From Planctomycetota bacterium (lineage in GTDB: Bacteria; Planctomycetota; Planctomycetia; Isosphaerales; Isosphaeraceae): 14,559 nucleotides of DNA. The DNA lies in assembly GCA_021807585.1 (NCBI GenBank), contig JAKBCQ010000009.1, positions 1 to 14,559 of the forward strand. The letters run 5' to 3'. The position numbers were made by a program, and so were the translations under genes. The notes under the pieces are model-generated. The model made no database searches and was not told the origin of the DNA. It was given only the letters and a program-made list of their open reading frames with translations. Of the stretch, positions 6,697 through 13,472 are shown in pieces; position 1 is the first letter of the stretch, and the number at the start of each line of letters is the position of its first letter.

Positions 6697-9003
6697 TCAA
6701 ACCCGATCGCCGATCGCAAGCGTCGCCTCGGTTTCGCGTCTCGAACTCGCCGCGCCCGCTCCCGCCCCCTGAGCCGATTCCTCGTCGCTCGATCGATAAC
6801 CGAGCGCACGCGATCTCGACGTGGCGAATGAACTTCTCGAACTATAATGATATCCATATCCAAGCATGCCGCCGACGCTCGACCAATTTTTCAGATCGTC
6901 GTTGAGCGCGTTGAAAACCGCGCCGGCGATATCGACCCCCGATTGTTCCAGCATTCGCACGGCGCGACGGAGCGGGCTTAAATCGTGCGTCGCGGATTTG
7001 ACGACCAAGAGCGCCGTGTCGACGATTCGACCCAGCATCCGGCAATCCGCCATGCCGAGAATCGCGGGACCGTCGAGGATCACGCGGTCGTAATGACTTG
7101 AAAGCGATTGAACAAGTCGGCGTAATTCGAGAGTTCCCAGGACCTCGATCGGCACCCCCTCGGTGTTCCCCGTGGGGATGAAATCGAGATTGGCGATCTC
7201 GGTATGCTTGAGCGTCCGTTGCCAGGGGAGATCGCCGCGAAGGACGTCGACGAGCCCCGATTCGGCGGGATCGGCGGCGCCGAAAACCCCCGCGAGGCTG
7301 GGTCGGCGGAGATCGACGTCGACCAAAAGCGTCCGCTCTCCCGCGCGAGCGCACGTCACAGCGAGGTTAAGCGCCGTCGTGCTTTTACCCTCGCCGGCCT
7401 TGGCGCTCGTGATCAACACCGTCACCACGGGACGGCCGCGTCCGCGCAGGCCGAGCAGCGACGCATGCAAATTTCTATAAGCATCGGCTTCGATCGATTC
7501 GGGGGTTCCTCCCGTCCAAACGTGCCCGCCGCGCGAAAGGATCGCCGTCCGCCGCGCACGCGGCACCACCCCCAACAAGGGTATCCCCAAACCGATCGTC
7601 ACATGCTCGGGCGTTTTCACCCGATGATCGAGCGTCTCGAGCAAAAACACGAATCCGACCCCCGCGGCGATCCCCAGCAGAATCGACAGCGCGATCTGCA
7701 TCGGCCGTTTGGGCTTGATCGGTTCGAGCGGCTCTCCCGGCGCCGCCATCACCACGATCGGATCCTTCCGCGTCTTCGACAACGTTTCAAAATTGAAATA
7801 CTGCTTCTTCAAAGCCGAGATCCGATGCGTGACGTCGTCATAAACCTTAGATAAATTTTGATATTTTTGGAATTCGGGCATCGAGTCTTTCAGCCGCTTG
7901 AGCGAAGCCTCGACCTCGTCTTTATATTCCTCGGCGCGGCGTTCGGCGTCGGCGATGATCACCTGCGAAATCTGCGGCTCGCGCGATTTCATCGCCCGCA
8001 ACGAACGAATCTGCTCGAGCGTCTTCTTCAACCTCCCCGCGAGAATCCGCGCCGCGGGATCGTTGTTAAAATCCCGTATGCTCTCCTTATACATCTCCAA
8101 CCTCGTTTCATATGTATCTTTTAATTTCATTAGCGCCGCCAGCTTGGCGTCGATCGGCGACGCCGCTTCGCGACCCCCTCCCGCGCTCCCCTTCATAAAA
8201 AAGAGCATCGCCTCATGCTTCAAATTGTTAATATGTTGAAGTTCTTGAATGAGCAGATTTTTGCTTTCCAGGTATTCTTGTTCGGCGAGGCTTTTACCTC
8301 CCGGGCCGATCGCTCGCGAATTGCGAACCACCCCCTGAATCTCGGCGTCGATCGCCTTGAGATCGGTTTCAAGTTGCTGAATGCTCTTGGCGGCGTGCTC
8401 TTTGGAATCGTCGACCTCGCGAGCCGTCTCGCGTCCCGCTTGCTCTTTCAGCACCTTGATGATCGCCCCCAACAGCTTGACGATCCGATCGGGGCTCTTC
8501 CCTTCAAGAGTGATCTGAACATAATTTGTATTAACTTGTTGACGCGCGACGAGATTCTCGCTCAGTTCGCCGGCGATTTCGCCCGGAGAACCGCCGATCG
8601 ACGAATCCTCCGCGACGCGTGCGGGAAGGCTCCTTCCCTTGATCGATGCGAGCATCGTCGGAATATATCGCGCCGAGGTTTCGGGATCGCGCGTTTGCAT
8701 CTCCGATCCAAACATGCTGGCGAGCATCGGATTGAATTGCGGCGGGTTGATTTGAAGTTCGGCGCTCGTCTGATAAATATCGGGCCGACGGATCGCGTGA
8801 ATCGATCCCGCGGTCGCGATCAGAGTCGCAATCAAAAGCGCGAGCCAAAAGCGGCGCTTCACGGCGCGGGTAAAATCGGCGAGGGTTTTCGGAGGGAGCG
8901 CCGCCGGTAGGTGCGCCGAAGCAACCGGGGTTATGGGCGTCGCGGCTAACGACGTTTCGCGATGGATCGCGGGAACATGAGCTTGGCCGGTGATTCGTTC
9001 CAT
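6697..9003 (-). CDS. Wzz/BY-kinase: polysaccharide chain-length regulator with tyrosine autokinase domain
   Basis: This 768-residue inner-membrane protein couples a Wzz-type chain-length determinant to a bacterial tyrosine kinase that controls exopolysaccharide polymerisation and export. Seen directly: a first transmembrane helix at about 52-69, a periplasmic region with Wzz-like strands, then long coiled-coil helices at about 190-400, a second transmembrane helix at about 436-456, and a C-terminal P-loop ATPase. The latter has Walker A SAKAGEGKST (533-542), Walker A' VDVDLRRPS (561-569) and Walker B VILDGPA (641-647). The tail holds only a few tyrosines (Y716, Y718, Y720, Y736) instead of a long Tyr cluster. 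The ATG at 9003 has GGAGGAG about 10 nt upstream. The gene follows the initiating transferase by 28 nt and precedes the polymerase by 37 nt. A companion phosphatase and outer-membrane exporter (Wza type) are expected for this pathway but not seen in the window. Confidence 0.93.
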   Translation of the reverse strand: MERITGQAHVPAIHRETSLAATPITPVASAHLPAALPPKTLADFTRAVKRRFWLALLIATLIATAGSIHAIRRPDIYQTSAELQINPPQFNPMLASMFGSEMQTRDPETSARYIPTMLASIKGRSLPARVAEDSSIGGSPGEIAGELSENLVARQQVNTNYVQITLEGKSPDRIVKLLGAIIKVLKEQAGRETAREVDDSKEHAAKSIQQLETDLKAIDAEIQGVVRNSRAIGPGGKSLAEQEYLESKNLLIQELQHINNLKHEAMLFFMKGSAGGGREAASPIDAKLAALMKLKDTYETRLEMYKESIRDFNNDPAARILAGRLKKTLEQIRSLRAMKSREPQISQVIIADAERRAEEYKDEVEASLKRLKDSMPEFQKYQNLSKVYDDVTHRISALKKQYFNFETLSKTRKDPIVVMAAPGEPLEPIKPKRPMQIALSILLGIAAGVGFVFLLETLDHRVKTPEHVTIGLGIPLLGVVPRARRTAILSRGGHVWTGGTPESIEADAYRNLHASLLGLRGRGRPVVTVLITSAKAGEGKSTTALNLAVTCARAGERTLLVDVDLRRPSLAGVFGAADPAESGLVDVLRGDLPWQRTLKHTEIANLDFIPTGNTEGVPIEVLGTLELRRLVQSLSSHYDRVILDGPAILGMADCRMLGRIVDTALLVVKSATHDLSPLRRAVRMLEQSGVDIAGAVFNALNDDLKNWSSVGGMLGYGYHYSSRSSFATSRSRALGYRSSDEESAQGAGAGAASSRRETEATLAIGDRV

Positions 9004-9031
9004 GAATCTCGATCTCCTCCGTGACGACCGC

Positions 9032-10774
9032 TTACTTTTCGCCCAACGAGGGACGGCTTCCCGCCGGCCCGTTCGATCCCCCGACGACCGCGGCCTTCAG
9101 TCGATTCATCAAACCCGTTGACGAAACCGACGTCGTTCGACCCCGAATCGACATGATCGCTTGACTCGACGAATCCGACAAGAGGCCGGCCAACCCCGAA
9201 ACCGCGGTGCGATCGGCCATGTTGACCACAAGTTCGGTCTCGACAGGGGGTTCCACCGTGAAGAGCCGGTCGAGACGTTCCGCGGTCGCGAGCGCCAACC
9301 GCTGCAGAAAACGGAACGTGATGTCCGCGGAGATCGCCGAATCACGCGCCTGGTGAAGCGAAACCGCCAACATCAAATCCCGCCCGCTCTTCAGTCGAAA
9401 AGAAGCCGTCGGACCCGACGGATCGAGCGGCGATTCGGCGCGCCTCGTCGGACCGTCCGAATGCTCAAATAAAAGCTCGCCACGACGATAGCACGAAAGC
9501 GTCAACCCGTCGCAACCCAATTTGTAACTCGTGTCGCGAACGATATTCCAGATCGTTTCGACATCGTTGCACAACTCGATCCGCTGGATCGATTCCCAAG
9601 TCACCTTGGACGATTGTCGCTCCTCGCGTTTGCGCGTCATCCGAGCCGCGAAATCGGCTCGTAATTGCGCCAGCTCATCGCGGCGACTCGTCAATATCAG
9701 CAGGAAGGCGAGCGAGCCCGAACCTCCCAGCAAGAACGCCAAAAATTCGTTGTGAAGCGCCACCCCCAATAACACCGTGCCGCACAAAAACGCCGAGAAA
9801 CAATAAAGAAGGATCGCCGCCTGACGCGGATTGAGCCCCAAATTCATCACCAGATGATGCACGTGACGCCGATCCGCGGCGCTAAACGGTAAATTGCGCA
9901 CCCAACGCCGGAAAATCGCCATCGCCGTGTCCGATATCGGCAACCCCATCGCCAAGATCGGGAACAAAATCGACACCGCCGAAGTCCCCTTCATCGATCC
10001 CTCGACGCCGATCACGCCGATCAACAGCCCGATCAGAAGACTTCCCGTATCACCCAGGAAAATACACGCGGGATGCCAATTGTAAAGCAAAAACCCCGCC
10101 AAACTCCCCGCCAACGAAGCCGCCAACACCGCCGAGACAATCGTATGCTGATGAATCGCCACCAGCATCAACGTCCCGCTCACCAACAAACCCACCCCCG
10201 AAGCCAACCCATCCATCCCGTCAATTAAATTCCATACGTTCAAACATCCCAGAAACCAGATCATCGTCACTAAAAAACTGAAAATCCCGACGTGAATCGA
10301 ATGCCCCGCAACGATGAACTCGACGCCGGGCCGTGTGAAATCGATTGTCGAACCAAAAATCGACACGTTGGTGATTTGAATTCCGCCGAAATAAAGCGCC
10401 ACCACCGCCGCCGCCTGACCCAGCAGCTTCACCCGCGGGCTCATGCCCCGCGTGTCGTCGATCGCGCCGATCAAAATGGTGATCGCCGCGGCGATCACAA
10501 TCCCCCCTTGACGCCACACATCATGAAAATCCGCATACGCTCGCAGATACCCCCCGAACGTCGCGATCAAGCCGCTCAGCACCAACCCCGCGACCAAACC
10601 CAGCCCCCCCATCCGAGGTACCGAGCCTTTATGCACACGACGAAATTGATCGGGCTTGTCGATCGCCCCAAGTAAGATCGCGACCCGCGTCACGAGCGGC
10701 GTGGCCAAAACGCATCCCATAAACGAGACGGCGAATATCAAAAGTAAAGCATTTGAAAACATACCAAGTTGCAT
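9032..10774 (-). CDS. MraY/WecA-type polyprenyl-phosphate sugar-1-phosphate transferase with C-terminal extension
   Basis: This polytopic membrane enzyme transfers a sugar-1-phosphate, most likely N-acetylhexosamine-1-phosphate from a UDP-sugar, to undecaprenyl phosphate, the first step of lipid-linked glycan synthesis. Seen directly: FRRVHKGSVPRMGGLG (44-59), GAIDDTRG (103-110, D106/D107), NVWNLIDGMDGLASG (179-193), FLGDTGSLLIG (239-249) and the HVHH motif (304-307). These are the family's metal- and substrate-binding loops. Helices continue to about 361. Residues about 365-580 form a soluble Arg/Ser-rich extension, absent from ordinary WecA (about 350-370 residues); it has alternating strands and helices around 395-505 that faintly recall a GAF-like fold, which is inference. 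The start is either 10774 or Met5 at 10762; neither has a clear ribosome site, though GGGGTGG lies about 8-14 nt before 10774. It is the first gene of the minus-strand operon. The substrate sugar cannot be fixed by eye. Confidence 0.92.
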   Translation of the reverse strand: MQLGMFSNALLLIFAVSFMGCVLATPLVTRVAILLGAIDKPDQFRRVHKGSVPRMGGLGLVAGLVLSGLIATFGGYLRAYADFHDVWRQGGIVIAAAITILIGAIDDTRGMSPRVKLLGQAAAVVALYFGGIQITNVSIFGSTIDFTRPGVEFIVAGHSIHVGIFSFLVTMIWFLGCLNVWNLIDGMDGLASGVGLLVSGTLMLVAIHQHTIVSAVLAASLAGSLAGFLLYNWHPACIFLGDTGSLLIGLLIGVIGVEGSMKGTSAVSILFPILAMGLPISDTAMAIFRRWVRNLPFSAADRRHVHHLVMNLGLNPRQAAILLYCFSAFLCGTVLLGVALHNEFLAFLLGGSGSLAFLLILTSRRDELAQLRADFAARMTRKREERQSSKVTWESIQRIELCNDVETIWNIVRDTSYKLGCDGLTLSCYRRGELLFEHSDGPTRRAESPLDPSGPTASFRLKSGRDLMLAVSLHQARDSAISADITFRFLQRLALATAERLDRLFTVEPPVETELVVNMADRTAVSGLAGLLSDSSSQAIMSIRGRTTSVSSTGLMNRLKAAVVGGSNGPAGSRPSLGEK

Positions 10775-10800
10775 CCCCGTACCACCCCGTCAAACGCGGC

Positions 10801-10817
10801 TCGGTCCCAGGGACCGA
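10801..10817. repeat. Perfect 17-bp palindrome, possible operator of the EPS operon
   Basis: TCGGTCCC and GGGACCGA form a perfect inverted repeat around one central A, 27-43 bp upstream of the transferase ATG. The short centre and symmetry suit a dimeric regulator better than an RNA hairpin. No T-run follows. The structure is certain; the operator role is inference from its position. Confidence 0.45.
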
Positions 10818-10936
10818 ATCGACCGCGTCGCTCCGCCGATTCACTTCAGTTACGCCGTCGCAAAACGGACGTGACGCCTCGCCGATTTATTGACGATCCC
10901 ACGCAATATCCGCCACGCGGACGGCCCCGATCAACC

Positions 10937-10957
10937 CCGTGAGACTCTTCCTCACGG
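10937..10957. repeat. Inverted repeat with 7-bp arms upstream of the EPS operon
   Basis: CCGTGAG and CTCACGG are separated by 7 nt. It lies about 160-180 bp upstream of the transferase start. It could be a regulator half-site pair or a hairpin in the leader RNA; no T-run makes a terminator unlikely. Chance occurrence is not excluded. Confidence 0.3.
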
Positions 10958-11406
10958 CCGAAAAGCCACCGATCGACTCCAACTTTCGAGGCCCGTCGCT
11001 TGATATCGACGAACTGCGAATTCTCAAACGTCGATCGATCCGCGATGTTTTTCACTCCAACAAGCGCTAAGCAGTATCGCCGCGGCGCGCGGTGCGGTCA
11101 AGCGCGAATCCACGACTTCATCCAAAATCCAAGATTCCTCCTCCCTTCATTCATACCGGCTCAAGTGACGTCTTAGAGAAAAGATACGACGATTCCGAAG
11201 CCGCTCCCAAGAGTCGATCCTCCAGGAATGTTTTGAATCAATCAGATTTGTTGATCTTGATCCCCCAACGAACGCGAAGCCGGCGTTCCGCGACACCAAA
11301 TCGCCGCCGATCGAATCCACCCCTATCATCGACGTTCGGTTCTCAACCGCGACACGCTCCTCGAAGTTTTCACCCCGACGAGCGTGCCCGATCGAGACGT
11401 CTCGGC

Positions 11407-11412
11407 TATAAT
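11407..11412 (+). promoter_or_regulatory. Candidate -10 element for the selB-selA operon
   Basis: A perfect TATAAT lies 64 bp before the selB ATG in otherwise GC-rich DNA, which would give a leader of roughly 55-60 nt. At the 17-bp position upstream there is GTGCCC, a poor -35, and no TG extends the -10. It is the best promoter candidate for selB but rests on one hexamer. Confidence 0.35.
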
Positions 11413-11476
11413 CGTCCGATGACGCGTTCCGATAAGCTTCCTCCACCGACGCCAATTTCACAGCGAATCTCATGCC

Positions 11477-13429
11477 ATGGCGCCAATTCGCAATCTCGTC
11501 CTCGGTACCGCGGGTCATATCGACCACGGAAAAACCGCTCTCGTCCACGCCTTGACCGGCGTCGACACCGATCGGCTCCCCGCCGAGAAAGAACGCGGAA
11601 TCACCATCGACCTCGGTTTCGCCGCCCTCGAATTGGGCGATCTACGCCTCGCTTTGATCGACGTCCCGGGTCACGAACGATTCGTCCGCAATATGCTCGC
11701 CGGAGCGTCTGGAATCGATCTCGCCATGCTGGTCGTCGCCGCCGACGACTCCGTCATGCCTCAAACCCGTGAACACCTCGAAATCCTCAACCTTCTTGGA
11801 TTAAAAGGAGGTTTGATCGTTCTAACAAAATGCGATCTCGCCGATGAATCGTGGCTCGATCTCGTCGAAGACGACGTTCGATCGCTCGTGCGAGGAACGT
11901 TTCTTGAGAACGCGCCCATCTTGCGCACCGCCGCGACCACCGGACGTGGGATCGACGAACTCAAACGCTCACTCCAAACCCTTGGCGAAAACGCTCCGAT
12001 CGCCGCCGACGCCGGGCTCTTTCGGATGGCCGTCGACCGATCGTTCTCGGTTCAGGGGCATGGAACCGTCGTCACAGGAACCGTCGCCTCGGGTGTGCTC
12101 GCGGTCGGCGATGAACTCGTCGTTTGGCCCCTCGATCGCCCGGTACGCGTCCGCGGCATCCAACGCCACGATCGTCCCGTCGAATCGATTTCCCGCGGAA
12201 CGCGCGCCGCGATCAACCTGGGTGGAATCCGGCACGCCGAAATCGTCCGCGGAAATGTCCTCGCAACCCCTGGATATTTAACGTCGACTCGCATCGTTTC
12301 CATTGATATCCAAGCCTCTTTAGAAGCTCCGCGACCGCTGCGACATCGAGCTCGCTATCGGCTTCATATCGGATCGGCCGAAGTCGCCGCGTCGCTCGCG
12401 CTCTTCGACCGTCGCGAACTCGCCCCCGGCGAATCAACCCTGGGACAACTCTTCCTCGCCGAACCGATCGTCACGGTCCACGGAGAACCCTTCGTCGTCC
12501 GCGAGGAAAGCCCCCCCGCGACGCTCGGAGGAGGCCGCATCCTTCAGCCCGCGGCGCGGCGGATTCGCCGCCGCGATTCGGTCGCGATCGATCGCGTTCG
12601 CCGCCTGCAGGATCGCGATCCCCTGTCGCGAGCCGTCGCGGCGCTCTCGGCTTATGCGATTCATCCCTGGACCGAGGCGACTCTCGCTCGCGACACGGGA
12701 ATTCCCAACGCCGAAATCCCGGCGATCCTTTCCAAAATTCATCATTCGGGCTTGCTTGTGGAACTTGCGACCGGTCCCAGACGCACGTCGCGTGTTCTCG
12801 CCGAAGTCGTCGCCGATCTGGAAGATCGGACGCTCCGCGCGATCGCTCGATTACACGCATCCAAACCTCGGCAATCGACAATCCCCCGCAACCAAGTGGC
12901 GGCGGCGCTCGCCGACCTTCAAAGCGAAGCACTCGTCTCGGCTTTGATCGATCGTCTCGACATACAAAAACGCGTCGTCGCGATGCCGCGATCGGTCGCG
13001 CTCGTCGGCCACACCCCCAGGCTCAGCCAGGGAGAACGGCGACTGATGGAGGAAATCGTCGAGCTTTATCGCGGGTCGGCTTTCAATCCTCCCGAACTCG
13101 ATGCCCTCTCCGAACGCGCGGGACCCCGTTCAAGCGTCGTTCCCGAACTCCTCGCCATCCTTGTTGAAGAGGAAAAACTCGTTCCACTCGGAGGCTCTCT
13201 TTATCTCGATTTTGAGATCGCGGGTGAACTCGTCAAACGCGTGACGGATCGACTTGCCGAAGGCGGAACGATCACGATGTCGGAACTCCGCGACCTGCTC
13301 GGAACGACGCGTAAGTTCGCCGTACCGATCGGCGAATACCTCGATCGAATCGGAGTCACGAAAAGAGAAGGAGACGCGCGCCGTCTCGCTCGAACCCGCG
13401 ATATCCCGACCGATCCTCCAAAACCTTAA
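11477..13429 (+). CDS. selB: Selenocysteine-specific translation elongation factor SelB
   Basis: SelB is an EF-Tu-like GTPase that carries Sec-tRNA to ribosomes stalled at UGA codons preceding a SECIS hairpin. The 650-residue length fits the family. Seen directly: P-loop GHIDHGKT (13-20), switch motif ERGITIDLGFA (39-49), DVPGHERFV (62-70) and TKCD (117-120) of the GTPase domain; domain 2 with GHGTVVTGTVASG (194-206); a third beta domain to about 360; and a winged-helix C-terminal region from about 380 to 640. The final winged helix has LLGTTRKFAVPIGEYLDRIG (607-626), typical of the SECIS-RNA-binding module. The start at 11477 places the P-loop at the usual distance from the N terminus, though no Shine-Dalgarno is visible. 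It is followed by selA at 43 nt on the same strand, the classical pairing. The order here is selB-selA. The call is firm. Confidence 0.97.
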   Translation: MAPIRNLVLGTAGHIDHGKTALVHALTGVDTDRLPAEKERGITIDLGFAALELGDLRLALIDVPGHERFVRNMLAGASGIDLAMLVVAADDSVMPQTREHLEILNLLGLKGGLIVLTKCDLADESWLDLVEDDVRSLVRGTFLENAPILRTAATTGRGIDELKRSLQTLGENAPIAADAGLFRMAVDRSFSVQGHGTVVTGTVASGVLAVGDELVVWPLDRPVRVRGIQRHDRPVESISRGTRAAINLGGIRHAEIVRGNVLATPGYLTSTRIVSIDIQASLEAPRPLRHRARYRLHIGSAEVAASLALFDRRELAPGESTLGQLFLAEPIVTVHGEPFVVREESPPATLGGGRILQPAARRIRRRDSVAIDRVRRLQDRDPLSRAVAALSAYAIHPWTEATLARDTGIPNAEIPAILSKIHHSGLLVELATGPRRTSRVLAEVVADLEDRTLRAIARLHASKPRQSTIPRNQVAAALADLQSEALVSALIDRLDIQKRVVAMPRSVALVGHTPRLSQGERRLMEEIVELYRGSAFNPPELDALSERAGPRSSVVPELLAILVEEEKLVPLGGSLYLDFEIAGELVKRVTDRLAEGGTITMSELRDLLGTTRKFAVPIGEYLDRIGVTKREGDARRLARTRDIPTDPPKP

Positions 13430-13472
13430 CGCCGTATTGTATATCAATTTAATACTATATCGAGATAATATA
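13430..13472. other. AT-rich selB-selA junction
   Basis: This 43-nt spacer is strikingly AT-rich compared with everything around it. It holds a weak inverted repeat (GTATT at 13434-13438 and AATAC at 13451-13455, 12-nt loop). A TATAAT spans 13469-13474, overlapping the first ATG of selA. If selA really starts at 13512, this could be an internal -10 element. No terminator is seen, so read-through from selB is expected. Confidence 0.4.

Larger units (their letters stand above)
10775..11476. other. Non-coding region between divergent EPS and selenocysteine operons
   Basis: About 700 bp without a convincing gene. Several short open frames cross it on both strands, but they are Arg/Ser-rich, lack recognisable domains and have no ribosome sites. 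It should hold the promoters of both operons. I see a perfect palindrome (10801-10817), an inverted repeat (10937-10957) and a TATAAT (11407-11412). I see no tRNA-like cloverleaf, riboswitch-like element or terminator. Confidence 0.7.

Noticed and set aside
8215..8910. 231-residue plus-strand open frame
   Set aside because: Lies wholly antisense to the Wzz/BY-kinase gene and resembles no protein family.
10902..10919. Possible sigma-54 promoter on the minus strand (TGGC...TTGC)
   Set aside because: The GG and GC elements are two bases too close for the fixed sigma-54 spacing.
10846..11055. 69-residue minus-strand frame upstream of the EPS operon
   Set aside because: No ribosome site or homology-like features; it crosses the inverted repeat and probable promoter area.
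10775..11476. Search for a tRNA-Sec gene (selC) next to selB
   Set aside because: No T-arm-like GTTCGA/ATCC pattern with a paired acceptor stem was found on either strand.
11147..11548. 133-residue minus-strand frame
   Set aside because: Overlaps the selB start, has no recognisable motif and no ribosome site.
11092..11772. 226-residue plus-strand frame overlapping the selB start
   Set aside because: Very rich in Arg, Ser and Pro, and it runs out of frame through the conserved SelB GTPase domain.
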